A stretch of DNA of 64,000 nt from Symbiodinium natans (GCA_905221605.1 CAJNDS010000258.1:902092-966091), one strand, 5' to 3'. Shown: positions 1-11,088, numbered from the stretch's first letter. Notes: generated from the letters alone by a model not told the origin. A program made the numbers and translations.

Positions 1-1
1 C

Positions 2-82
2 GTTAATCTAATGCAACCAGACATAAATAAAATGTTTATGGTGAGATTTGAGAAGTATATCACAATTGATGAGGATGAATAG
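2..82 (+). CDS. 3' end of an unrecognised viral gene (partial)
   Basis: An open frame enters from the left edge and stops at TAG 80-82. The 26 visible residues include MFMVRFEKYITIDEDE at the C-terminus. It lies 41 bp upstream of the GIY-YIG gene on the same strand and shares its AT-rich composition, so it probably belongs to the same viral element. No family can be named from so short a piece. Confidence 0.4.
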   Translation, partial: VNLMQPDINKMFMVRFEKYITIDEDE

Positions 83-123
83 ACATTTAAAGATTTAGAC
101 CTTATACTTTATAGGACTTTGTA

Positions 124-849
124 ATGCCAAGAAGGAACACAAACTATACTCAAACTCATTTTTACAAAATAGTCTGCAAAGACCTGAGTGTCAAGGAGTG
201 TTATGTTGGGCATACTACCAACTTCAAAAACAGGAAGTCAGAACACAAAAGAAGCTGTGAAACAGCAAATGCTAGAGGGCATAACCTTTATGTATATTGC
301 TTTATTCGTGCCAACGGCGGATGGAAAAATTGGGATATGATACTTTTACAGACACTGAGTTGTAAAGATGGCTTACACGCGAGACAACAAGAGCGTGAAT
401 TCATTGAGCGGGAATACTCAATGTTAAACCAAGATAGACCTTATATTACGGAAACCGAAAGAAAAGAAACCAAAAGACAGTGGTCACTAAACAATATTGA
501 AAAAGTGAAGGTAAGTCACGAAAGATACTATGAAGAAAAGAAGGAACTAGTAAAAGCAAGATCAAAGAAACATTACGAAGAAAACCGAGAGACAAAGCTT
601 GAATACCAACATAGATACGCTGAAACAAACAAAGACAGGATACAAGAAAGGGAGCGCAAGTATCGTATAAACAGCCGCGAAAAAATCATACAAAGGGCAT
701 ACCAGAGATTGACCTGTGAATGTGGAGGGGTCTTTATGAGACAAGGGAAATCAAGACACGAAAGAACCAAAAAACAACAAGCCGACCTAACCAACCAAGC
801 CTCTGAAGAACATACAGAAGAGTTCCTACAAACAACCCAAGATAGTTAA
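124..849 (+). CDS. GIY-YIG family endonuclease, viral type
   Basis: Intact 241-residue ORF. The N-terminal 100 residues carry the GIY-YIG layout: FYKIVCKD replaces the GIY strand, CYVGHTTNFKNRKSEHK is the YIG strand with the conserved Arg/Lys and His helix, and an EREFIEREY segment supplies the acidic residue expected near the active site. Residues 110-190 are a long charged helix rich in K, E, R and Y. The C-terminus has CECGG followed by RH, a remnant of a Cys/His zinc-binding tail. Such stand-alone nucleases are common in algal giant viruses and polinton-like viruses, where they act as homing or mobile nucleases. It is one of the few genes here without a break. It points toward the minus-strand genes that follow, with about 28 bp between the stops. 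Family call is firm; biological role is inferred. Confidence 0.8.
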   Translation: MPRRNTNYTQTHFYKIVCKDLSVKECYVGHTTNFKNRKSEHKRSCETANARGHNLYVYCFIRANGGWKNWDMILLQTLSCKDGLHARQQEREFIEREYSMLNQDRPYITETERKETKRQWSLNNIEKVKVSHERYYEEKKELVKARSKKHYEENRETKLEYQHRYAETNKDRIQERERKYRINSREKIIQRAYQRLTCECGGVFMRQGKSRHERTKKQQADLTNQASEEHTEEFLQTTQDS

Positions 850-877
850 TAATATTAATCAAAAATATTGTTAATTA

Positions 878-1132
878 TTAAAACAAGCTAGGGCTACAAC
901 TACAACAATGCAAGTCAGTAAATCTAAAACAAGGACATCTGTTCTTCTTTTTCAATGCTTCTACTTTCTTTTCTTCCTCGTCTAATTGATTTAACAGATC
1001 TTTCATCGTTTTTCAGAGTATATCGGTTTCCGAAATGTCTTTGCCTTTTTGCTTAAGTAGTTCCATACAGGTAGCATACTCAGAGTGAAAGTCGCGAATT
1101 CTCGCGAGGTCTTCTTGCGAAGCGTCGCTCAT
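878..1132 (-). pseudogene. small viral protein with Cys-rich tail, interrupted by TGA
   Basis: The frame runs from ATG 1132-1130 to TAA 880-878, 84 codons, with one in-frame TGA at 1015-1013 (codon 40). Before the stop it starts MSDASQEDLARIRDFHSEY. After it comes a lysine/glutamate-rich helix (LLNQLDEEEKKVEALKKK), likely coiled coil, then a short tail with CPCFRF and LHCCSCS. The stop falls just before a lysine (TGA AAA), the same context as in the neighbouring fibre gene. It lies 20 bp downstream of that gene on the same strand. I do not recognise the family. The continuous frame on both sides argues that the TGA is recent or is a sequence error. Confidence 0.5.
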
Positions 1133-1152
1133 ATACAATAGTTTATAATATA

Positions 1153-2146
1153 TTAATCGCTATCATCTTTAATCTTCTTTTTCAACTTCGTTATTTCTCC
1201 TTTCATAGTTGCCATTTCTTTTTTCATTGTTTTCACTAAATCAGTTAATTCTTCGTGTTCTTTTATTAAGTGCTGTAATGCCCCGTGTGTTATTACTGAT
1301 GTTTTGCAATAATCAAGTCTCTTATGTCCCTTATTATCTGTTGTTATAACCCCCTCCCATTCTCGTGGGATTACACGCTCAACGTCCTGAGCAATATACC
1401 CAATATGATTAACTTTATTTTTCTCTGCGTTTAAATGTGTAAAGTTAAATGTCTTCGGCTTTACATATTTAATTATTTCATAACACTTTGCACTACTAAC
1501 TTCTTTGATAATTTCTTTTCATGAAAAATCAGATGAATAACCAAAGGTTCCATCAATATAAACCCCACCTGGTGATATTTCCAATGCTTCATTCCCGGCT
1601 GTTGTATCACCAAAATAAAAGAACATCTCACCGGCGCTATCTGTATTTACAAACTGTATTTGTTCATACGTAGCTATTATGGTTTCCTGTGTTATTTCTA
1701 AATTGCTGTTCATTTTTTTTTTTACCTTTGCTTCGCTTAATGATAGCTCCGGTGTGCTTCCTATCGTTCCAATGATAAAATTTATTGCTCTGTCGGTGTC
1801 TCCATTTCTTATATCTAAGTCATAGTCACTACCGTTTAAAGTTTCTTTTATTCCCGATGAATGTTGAAAATAAATACCACCCCAAACATCTAAATCTGCT
1901 TGTTCTGTTATTTTCCCTATACAATTAAAAGTAAGATTATTTACAACTGCTCTGTTCAAAGTTATTCCGTTAGTGTCATTTAACTGAAGTGCTATTGTTG
2001 AAGTAGTTGGGTCGGTTGTTCTGTTCGGCTGTAGTGAAAAATATATTCTCTTCTGTTGATATAACATTTAAAGAATTATTAGCATCATTACGCTGAAACA
2101 ATCTACCACTATTATTTATATAAACGCTATGATTAAATGTAGCCAT
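1153..2146 (-). pseudogene. fibre/spike-like virion protein with C-terminal S74 intramolecular chaperone domain
   Basis: The frame can be followed from ATG 2146-2144 (MATFNHSVYINNSG) to TAA 1155-1153, about 330 residues. There is one base shift near 2050-2070 and one in-frame TGA at 1521-1519. The N-terminal two thirds is beta-rich, as in phage and viral fibres. The C-terminal 130 residues match the peptidase S74 / intramolecular chaperone signature: GYSSDFS, then KEIIKEV, then NHIGYIAQDVERVIPREW, then a conserved Y-C-K-T-S segment and a terminal coiled coil (KKEMATMKGEITKLKK). S74 domains trimerise fibres and then cut themselves off with a Ser-Lys dyad. The TGA sits between the SSD serine and the lysine. 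Like the capsid gene it is read leftward. The broken frame suggests an inactive copy. Confidence 0.75.
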
Positions 2147-2157
2147 TTTGGCTCAAG
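2139..2157 (+). other. dinoflagellate spliced-leader (DinoSL) relict
   Basis: GTAGCCATTTTGGCTCAAG is identical to the last 19 of the 22 nt of the dinoflagellate trans-spliced leader. The three preceding bases differ from the canonical CCG only in the first two positions. It marks the exact switch from AT-rich viral sequence (left) to GC-rich host-like sequence (right). It is followed by AGTGGTAAGC, not by the GTAAG of an SL RNA gene, so a relict carried in a retroposed mRNA copy fits better than an SL gene. Its complement supplies the ATGGCTAC start of the S74 gene. Confidence 0.85.
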
Positions 2158-3524
<1,367 letters not shown>

Positions 3525-3525
<1 letters not shown>

Positions 3526-4587
3526 GTGGATGATAGAACCTACAGAATTCTTTGTCGCAGTATTCATAACCTATACTTGGACTTCCTGATTTATAGAATG
3601 TAACGAAAGATGCTACTAATTTAGATACTGAACGAATAACATTAACGCTAATATCGGTTTAACCCTGCTACTGCTTGGGATTGGGTAATAGAAGTTGTAT
3701 AAGTAATTGGTAGTCCCTTTCCTTCTAAAAGATGTTTAGCGTATTCATTATTTAAGTTATTATCAAGGGTGCAGACATCACAAACAACACGGGCGTTATA
3801 GATTTCCCAGTCAATGCTTGTGTTTGTAAAATTCGCTCCGGGTGTTGCTACATTATCAACATCGTTAGTAAATCTGTTTCCAATGTCAGTATTAGCGGTG
3901 TCATCTCGGTAGTCAATAATACAATCACTGGCGTTCGTTACTAGTTCTAGTTCAATGGTCAAATTTCCCATGTACTTAAGTGGCAAATATTTAAATTGAG
4001 AGAAGAGACCACATAATGGCTTAAATCCGACCGTCATCTTATCCTTAAAACCTAAACAATTTACGCCGTTGACTTCGGGGATTAATTCAGAACCGACATT
4101 ATTAACTAACGTCTTAACTTCGTCGTCATATCTATATCCGAAACCTTCATTGGCTTCGTCTTTTCGGGCTCCTTGAGACAAAAGTTTTAGAGAACATATG
4201 ATGAACATGGTTGTAATTATCAAAATCTTCTACTACTTGATTACCAGCAATAATTCGCATTCTTCGGAAGAAGCAATAAGGCGGGGATAATGGACGTAGT
4301 TTGTTATTATATGCTCCAATGTCTAAATTTTGTAATGTAAAGAAAATTCTTACTGATTGAGAGTCTAACCAAGTATTATTTTCACCGTTTAACGAAAATT
4401 TCAATACTCGGTTCCCACTGTTGCTTTTGTAAATGTTGCTTCCGTTCGGCCAGAACGAAACACTGCGTCTGTCAATAATATAGGAACTTCCTTTGTTTAG
4501 TTTGAATGAGAGGTTGTCAATGAGAATATCTTCAGGTGCAAACGTGTCCACATTATATAAACAAAAGTAGAAATTAAACTTATACAA
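3525..4587 (-). pseudogene. MCP: major capsid protein (double jelly-roll, polinton-like virus type), frameshifted and 3'-truncated
   Basis: Three collinear frames make up the protein. 4587-4190 gives FAPEDILIDN, SSYIIDRRSVSFWPNGSN, WLDSQSVRIFFTLQN, LRPLSPPYCFFRRMRI and VVEDFDNYNHVHHM. 4223-3648 gives the middle, with LPLKYMGNLTIELEL and the INTSIDW-like region. A last frame to about 3525 gives VNVIRSVSKLVASFVTF and DKEFCRFYHP. The order of motifs (R-R-S-V-x-F, W-L-D-x-x-x-V-R-I, F-F-R-R-x-R, V-E-D, S-V-S-K-L, F-V-T-F, D-K-E-F-x-x-F-Y-H-P) is that of PLV and virophage-type double jelly-roll capsid proteins. There are one-base shifts near 4190 and near 3655. The C-terminus is lost where the GC-rich block starts. 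The true start is unclear because an in-frame TAA lies just upstream. Product would form the icosahedral shell; this copy looks dead. Confidence 0.8.
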
Positions 4588-4787
4588 TTAAACAAATAAA
4601 CTAAAAACTTAAACTTAATATTTTCTTGTTTCTTGGCTTTATTCTTAACTTGAATTTCATTCACGGCGTCGTTGCCCTCATTTTGCTCAATTAGCTTCCT
4701 TACCTCTTCGTAAGCGTTTTGTTTGAACTTCTTCTCCTTCGGTTTCTTCTCCATTTGTTCGTATGTTGTGGCTTTGTAAGAGAACAT
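4497..4787 (-). CDS. small lysine/glutamate-rich ORF upstream of the capsid gene
   Basis: 96-residue frame starting MFSYKATTYEQMEKK. Residues 10-60 are a charged helix (NAYEEVRKLIEQNEGNDAV); the rest is hydrophobic (FKFLVYLFNCISLIS) and overlaps the capsid gene start in another frame. It may be a short structural protein. The overlap, and the missing clean start of the capsid gene, also allow it to be the displaced N-terminal part of that gene. I do not recognise a family. Confidence 0.35.
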   Translation of the reverse strand: MFSYKATTYEQMEKKPKEKKFKQNAYEEVRKLIEQNEGNDAVNEIQVKNKAKKQENIKFKFLVYLFNCISLISTFVYIMWTRLHLKIFSLTTSHSN

Positions 4788-4806
4788 TATTATAATTATT
4801 GAGATG

Positions 4807-5640
4807 TTAATTAAATTGTTCCATAAAGTCCTCTCTTGTTATAGCGGTTATATACTGCTGTCTTGATTTAACATTCTCTAATTTATGTATGTTCTTGGAT
4901 ACGCTTACGATCCTAAACCTATAGTTAACATTGAGTTTGACATTGTTCGTTTTCTTGTGTAATCGGCAGATTAAGATCTCATCCACTTCATACTTATCTG
5001 TTTTACCTAAGCTCTCTCGGATTGCATTAGACACCGTTAAGCACCTCATGTTCGTATAGGCTATGTTCTTCTGAGAAGCTGTCATATCACTTGTTGTCTT
5101 AAAATACTTATGAACAAACTCGGATAAAGATAACTTATGAATCCATATATCATCATACATCATATCTAATATTTTTCTGTTGGCTTCTGCCGTTGGATTT
5201 CCTTGTGGTCCTAATCTCTTACATATGGTAAGCGTAACGTTATACTTGAAGATCTGATCAATACATTCGTCTGCGTATTCGTCCGGCTTCCTTGTATTAG
5301 TTAGGTCTTCGAGTCTTCAATTGGCGGTAGCTGTTTAACATCACCCGCCCCGATTATGATTTTATTCGGGTTTCGTTTACTAAACTCTCTGATCCTATTT
5401 AATATGTGTGTGCCATTCATATAGATCTCGTCAAACACTATACAGTTATAACGACTATGATCAAGCTCGGGGAGCTTCTCTCCATCCCCAACAGGGATGG
5501 CGAAAAACTTATTGGTAGTGACCGCATCGTCGTCAATATTTTGATAAGCTTTTCTGGGGCACTACGAACAAAGTTTTATAACCCAACTTGCTGAAATGCT
5601 TTCCATATGCGACTTGCCGCCACCTGCATACTTAGAGCGG
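4807..5640 (-). pseudogene. SF1 helicase domain, C-terminal part of a polymerase-helicase fusion
   Basis: Walker A YAGGGKSH lies at about 5610-5632. Walker B IVFDEIYMNG is at about 5405-5437. Motif III IIIGAGDVKQLPP follows at about 5325-5365. The C-terminal YITAITREDF near 4820-4850 matches the last SF1 motif. This order is that of Pif1/RecD-like superfamily 1 helicases. The Walker A is in the same unbroken frame (5562-6041) as polymerase motif C, so the helicase is the C-terminal half of one protein. Base shifts occur near 5605, near 5545 and near 5315. The last part, 5163-4807, is an open frame ending TAA. It would unwind DNA ahead of the fused polymerase. Confidence 0.7.
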
Positions 5641-8576
5641 ATCATCATCGGGTTATATGTGACGATATCTTTCGCTATGCTTTCCGTGTCCCACTCGTTT
5701 TCTATGGGTCGGGTCTCGTTACTAAATACGGGTATGGCGATCAGTTCGTTCTTTTTTGGTGTCCACTGCTCTGTGGGTTCCGCTATGTTTTTACTCTTTT
5801 CGTGTCTCCATCCGCCGATATGTTCATTAAAACTTATTAGGTTCTTGGCACGTCTTAAATGCTCCTTCCTAATTACGAAGGCATCTGTTTTAACACTCCA
5901 TACTCCTATATGATTTTCTATCAGCTTGGTGTAGTCGGTGTGCATCTTAAAGTTATGGTGTTGTAATAATAATTCGATGTATATATATATATATATCCGT
6001 TTCGTAGAGTGGCGGTATCGGTCACTGTTAAGAAATAGCATTTTTTGTCAATCTTCTTTTCAACTAAGTCTGTCTCGCCGTCAGACATCTCAATCTCGTC
6101 AACATACATACTCGAGATTCTGTTAATCTTTCCTCCGATCTTGTTTTGATAATATAAGGCTTCTTTTAGAGTATCAAAGGCATAACTTATGGGCTTTAAT
6201 CGTGTTCTTCTCAAGTAGTCCGAAATTAACATTAGCTATTAATTTCTTTATTCTGATGTCTTCGGCTGGTTTATCCGATATGTCTGTCTTCCATAATTCC
6301 GCTGTGATCTTCCTATAATCCACCTTATATACTCTGGATGGTTGCTTATAATACAGAATCTTACATTGCTTCACGAAGTGCTTTAAAAACATACCATATA
6401 CTAAAGTGTAGGCTTTATTGAAAAATAAACTCCGCTTGGTGGGCTTGACCAAGTAGAGAGTGAGATCGTGAAAATCTGCTACGTTGCCATTGAAGGGCTT
6501 CCAGATATCAAACTGAGTGAATACCGGTATCTCGGCGATCTTGTTAAACGCAGATGTGTAAGCTTTTCTTACATCTATCTCTGTAGCCACTTCTGGGGTA
6601 TAAAAGTATTTGTCATCTTTGTCTGTCTTAGGGTTATATAAATAATAATGTTTATTTATTTCACCCGCTGGGGGGATGGTGCGACACTCCTTGAAAATCT
6701 CTACATCTACTTCGTTGTAATATGACTTGTGAGTTGGCTTGAAGAGGGCGGTGTTAAAATTAAACATTGCTTTAGACATCTTGTTGTAGATCTGCTCCGT
6801 TCTCACGCAGTTGGAACCATCTATAGAATTATTTACTAAGTTCTGGGACTTAACCTTGTATTTGACCACTTTGTCCTTGATCTTAAACTTAAAATTAAAT
6901 TCCGACACACAACAAGCGCTGAATGTAACATGTGGTTCGTAACCTGCCTCTCTGCTAAGATAAAACAGATGTGTTAGATCGTAGCTATCATATACCAACG
7001 TGTATTCGCTGTGTTCTGTGTATTTCAGTATGTCGTCCAGCGATGTGATCATTTTGCATTCCGTGGGTTCTTCCTTCTCATTAAGGTGATAATCTGACGA
7101 TGCCTTAACGGATATGTTATAATTGTAAACGCTTGCGCGCGCCGCCTCGGCAGCCGGGCCGGCCCCAACCAGGAAAGGAGGAAAGAGGGCAAACAAAAAG
7201 GGCGGGTTAAAGGGGGGGGGGGGTGTGGGGGGGTTGGGGGAGGGGGGGGGGTGGGGGGCTGGGGGGGTGGGGGGGGGGGTGGGGGGGGGGTGGGGGTGGG
7301 GGTGGGTGGGGGGGTGGGGGGGGTTTTGAGGCACTTGGCATCGGTTTGCAGCTCCTCCAAGCGATTGGGGGGGGTCCCACAGGGCCGGGGGGGGGGTTGG
7401 CGTCAGAAAATTTTGTGTGGGGGGAAGGGGGAAGGAGGCCCGATCCGGGTCTGCTTGTTCCAGACGCTTGTCGGCAGGAAGCCGAGGCGAATTACTGTCG
7501 TTCGGTAACATCTGCCGTAACATATTCAAATTATCATTCGCTGTGTATATCTGGTTGTTCTTCACTATAGCATATAAGGCTGGGATATTATGATTTCTCT
7601 TGATTGGGTCCCGTTTATAAATGAGGGTGTCAAAGACATCACGAATTCTCACTTGCTTGATCATGTCTGTTATTGATGCCCCTTTTGTTTTAAAATCTTC
7701 TTCCGTCTTATTTATGATGTTTAAACTGGCTTCCTTGGTGAGCTTATTCTTTTCTCGCTTCTTGTCCTCCATAAGAGTATCTTTATAAACATCGCTTAGG
7801 GTATTGATCCAACACTGGTTCTTAACATAATGCTTTACTTTGATGGCTTCCTTCAAGGTCTCATACTGTGGATCTACGGGTGTCTGGATAAACCTATGAT
7901 ACATGCTGACATTCTCTGTGTTGGTTAGGTCTTCGTCTTGTGGCTTGAAAGCATCGGCATTATCTTCCCTTTCGGCGTAATTAACTTTAATACAAGCAAT
8001 GTAACCTTCGGCATAACCGACATCGGCTCTAAAACTATCATCTGTCATTAACAAAGTCTTGAGTTTATAAAATGTTTTCGTTTCTTTCTTTTCATCTCTG
8101 AAAGTGCGTTTCCCTACAAGTTGCTCAATCCATGGTGTCGTTTGCACACTAGCGGTTAAATGGTTCACATGCACAGGAACGTATTCCCTACCCCTACTGT
8201 CTCTAGGTGACGTTTTTAATACACCTTTGTCTGCTTCGGTCTTGAGTCTGTATAAATGGACATTGATTGAATATTTTCTTGTTTTTCTCGGGTTGGTTCT
8301 TCCTGTTCTTTTGTTGTCTTCTTTTGCTTGTGCCATTCTCTGACCTAGCTGTTCTTTATCCTTGTGCTTGTCGTATAGTTTATTATATTATTTTTCCGCT
8401 TTAGTTTTTTCTTTGTCTGTTTTTGCGGTGGTGAGTTTCCTGATTAAATTGTCTGCTGTGGTGAATTGGGCGATCTTACGATCTGAATATAAGTTAATTA
8501 TGTTTAGAATTTTGGTTCTGGTGGCTTGGGGGATGCGGTTTCGGAGGTTGTTGAAATAATCTCGCAGTGATTTCAA
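5641..8576 (-). pseudogene. polB: family B DNA polymerase, N-terminal part of a polymerase-helicase fusion
   Basis: Main ORF 8336-6174 plus 6232-5921 and 6041-5562 in shifted frames. Upstream, 8576-8388 (MKSLRDYFNNLRNRIPQ...) is in the same frame as the main ORF and is separated from it only by a TAA at about 8388, so it is probably the real N-terminus. Motif A is EIDVRKAYTSAF (about 6560-6590), motif B KKLIANVNFGLL (about 6215-6250), and motif C appears as SVKTDAF (about 5880-5900), a KTD variant of the usual DTD. A charged N-terminal region precedes an exonuclease-like segment (YTLVYDSYDLTHLF). The distance between motifs fits protein-primed-like viral PolB, not host enzymes. A (TA)n run at about 5979-5996 causes one shift. 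A 360-bp G-rich block (7130-7489) is inserted in frame at about residue 282. Without it the fusion would be about 1,140 residues. Confidence 0.75.
7130..7489. other. G-rich insertion in the polymerase gene, with 9-bp inverted ends
   Basis: AT-rich viral coding sequence is replaced for about 360 bp by DNA that is almost all G on the plus strand (poly-G and GGGT runs 7211-7330). Its ends carry a perfect 9-bp inverted repeat, CGCCTCGGC at 7143-7151 and GCCGAGGCG at 7481-7489. The minus-strand frame stays open through it as a proline-rich stretch, so its length is a multiple of three. No target duplication is obvious. It could be a mobile or introner-like piece, an expanded repeat, or an assembly join. 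Confidence 0.6.
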
Positions 8577-8639
8577 ATTTTGATTTATTGCGAATTTCGT
8601 AGAATTTTTTTTACCTAGGTGGATAGGAGTATTGAGGTT

Positions 8640-9164
8640 CTAGAGTGTGAATAGGATTTTATTCATTCTTGGGTTGTGGGTGGGGTGGTGCCAATAGCCT
8701 AAATAGGCAAGGCTATCCCTAACTGAGAATCGGTGAGAAGGTCGTCTACCTCGCCGATGGGTGACTAGCTTGCGACGCGGCCAGAAACATTCTGCATGCC
8801 GTGACGCCGTGAGGTCGAGGTCCTTGGCCAGCTGTTCGGAGAGGCCTGTAACTTGCCAAGTTGTGCTTGCTGGGGTGTCTCGATGGAGTCGATCCACGGC
8901 GGAGTTTCGGCATCTTGCAGTCACCCAGGTATAAGAAAGCCTTTCGAGGAACTCTTCGCCGATATGGAAAGCAACACCCGCCCACCAATTCCATCCCAAT
9001 GCGAGAGCTGGCATCCAGTTGACCCTTTCTTGGCCTTGCTGCACTTCTGGTGGGCAGTGTACTACATGTCGCATCAAGCATTCAAGAAACCAACGCATCA
9101 TTGCCCCATCATGTGACTTTTGACTCCACTTGCATGCTGCAGATGCCTGGCTTCTCTTGGACAC
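8640..9164 (-). CDS. unrecognised ORF at the right border of the viral element
   Basis: A 174-residue frame ends inside AT-rich sequence at the element border (C-terminus MNKILFTL) and extends into GC-rich host DNA. It has five Trp residues in its central part (LGWNWWAGVAF) and no motif I can name. Overlapping frames on the other strand are of similar length, so this may be a chance ORF. Confidence 0.15.
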   Translation of the reverse strand: MSKRSQASAACKWSQKSHDGAMMRWFLECLMRHVVHCPPEVQQGQERVNWMPALALGWNWWAGVAFHIGEEFLERLSYTWVTARCRNSAVDRLHRDTPASTTWQVTGLSEQLAKDLDLTASRHAECFWPRRKLVTHRRGRRPSHRFSVRDSLAYLGYWHHPTHNPRMNKILFTL

Positions 9165-10700
9165 AGCTGGAGCGTGCAGATGTCCTTCGTAACTTGACTC
9201 GGTGACCTGGCTTCATGCTTCGGGAGGGGCATCTTCATCTGCCTGCAGTGTGCAGCAGTTAGTCTACGAGATCCTGTCGAGGGTTGGGTGACTGACCCCG
9301 ACCCAACAAACCTTTCACGGTCAGTCTGTGTCAGCTTTGACATGTGTAGGATCTGTAGTGCATGCACGCGCAAGGGAGCGCAATGTGCCACGCCGAGTTG
9401 GGAACACTCCGCTGTTGCAATCCTCACAAGGTAGGCTCTCGCTCTCTGGCCAGCAGGCACATTTTTCTCTCGGTTTCTGAGGCTCATGGCGGCTCTTTGC
9501 CACAGCGTGTGCCGACCCCGGATGGCTGCAGATCACATCACATCTGTATGTTTTTCAGTACCAGTGTGTCATGAGCCATCTTGCACGGATTGCAGAGCAC
9601 ATCACAGTTCAACACTGCGAACCCGTGAGATAGAGCCTGCTGGACTCGGCATTAGCCGTGCAAGTCACAAAATCGCAACTTTCCGGATTATGACGACGTA
9701 TTCCACGTCTCCTTCCATTCGGGACGTCTCGGCTTGCCACGCTTTGGTGGAAGACCTTCATCACCACAACTCCGACATCCGGGCCTGCATAGCCGGCCTG
9801 TGCTCGTGTCAAAGTCTGGCAAAGAGATGCTGGAGCTTCCGGTGAGTTCCGGTGGCCTCCTTGCTGCGCTGTCTGTTCCACGGTGTGCTCGTCACCTAAG
9901 AGCAGCGGCTTGAGATCATGCGCGCAGCGGCAAGACGGCCCGCAGCGAAGAGCCACCGCGAGCCGCGAGCATCGAAAGAGCACGAGACACCGAGTTGTCC
10001 TCCAACGTCTCCCAATCATGAAGCGAGATTGCTTGAGCCTCGCTAGGAGCCGCAGTGGTTGCCATGACGCCACTGCAAACCTTTGTACAAACCATCCCGA
10101 ATCGAACTTGAGTTGGACTGTTTCGACGTTTTGCATTGCTCCACGGCAAATGCTTGAAGCCGTCTTTAGCAGGTCCATGCTTCGTCAGAAGCTTCTATGC
10201 GAAAGGCTGCAAGGGCCACGCAGCATGAAGAACTGCCCTACGTGGGGCTCCGCTGATGTCGTTGACCATCTTTGAGCCACACGCTTCAGGGCTTCGGCGA
10301 ATGGCGGCCGAGCCAGCGTCCGCTGTCGATGATCCCATGAAATCCCATGTGGTTGACCCGCGTGGACGTTTAAGATCGTGAGCGTAGTCGTGCGGTATCG
10401 CACTAAGCTCGTGTCGCTGCACGTCTGAGGATGCTTGCGATTTGTGATTTCTACCGTGCCTGTGCTCCAGCTTATTTACCGGTTGTGGCATCTGTCTCTG
10501 GTCTTCCCGTAGTTACTGGACGTACATCTCGGCTGCTTGCTCCCGACGTTACCGAGGACACTGAGTCCCAAGTGAAGACCCATTAGGGTCTGCGAATTGT
10601 CTCATGGGCCAAGGTGTCCTTGGTTGGGGTGCTGCTGGTGACGATCTTGGCTGCATTTCTGTACCACAATAAATCAGTTCTCCCTCCGGTGCCCAACTAC
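9165..10700. other. host DNA without a supportable gene
   Basis: Several short overlapping frames exist on both strands, none with recognisable motifs or consistent splice signals. I see no RNA gene and no notable repeat. Confidence 0.4.
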
Positions 10701-10733
10701 TTCAGCATGCTGTGGCGTGCAGAAGAAAAGCAG

Positions 10734-11088
10734 GTGGCACAAGAGGTTGTTACCAAATTCGATGGCATGAAGTTCAAACACAGCAGCAGATACTTGGTCT
10801 TAGCGATCAAAGACGAGAACATCGTGGTGCACTCTGTCGGGAACAAGCTTGCGGGGTACATGGACCTTGTGCATGAGCTGCCCGAAAACGAGCCACGATA
10901 TGCCGTGTTTGATGCGGGAAGCGAGTTTGTCTTCGTCAACTGGGTTCCAGACAGCCAAGGTAGTAGCAAGAATGGACTACACTTCCTCACAAGACGTGGT
11001 GGTCCAGAAACTAGACGGTCTTCGCAAGGAGTTGAGGGCTACTGACAAGGCCGACCTCATCCAGAGTTTGAAGATGGCAAGACGCTAG
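10734..11088 (+). pseudogene. ADF/cofilin actin-depolymerising protein, frame-broken
   Basis: The 10734 start follows a clean AAAGCAG acceptor. The encoded order is EVVTKFDGMKFKHSSRYLVL, VHELPENEPRYAVFD, WVPDS, then in the next frame KVVARMDYTSSQDVV, QKLDGLRKELRATDKADL and a stop at 11086-11088. These are the classic ADF-homology features: the Lys/Arg-rich start after EVV.KF, the hydrophobic RYAVFD strand, WVPD, the RM.YTSS..V actin-binding helix, and EL.ATDK at the C-terminus. Length fits (about 118 residues plus an unseen first exon). Two bases appear to be missing after WVPDS near 10955. The open frame upstream of 10734 (hydrophobic, from 10614) is probably intron. Cofilin severs and depolymerises actin filaments. 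The break means a pseudogene, or a local sequencing error. Confidence 0.8.

Noticed and set aside
7049-7570. Pro-rich and Gly-rich ORFs at the G-rich insertion
   Set aside because: Low-complexity translation of poly-G; only the surrounding polymerase frame is meaningful.
10614-10733. Hydrophobic N-terminal extension of the cofilin ORF
   Set aside because: It needs a GTG start and is followed by a clean splice acceptor at 10733; more likely intron than a membrane-anchored cofilin.
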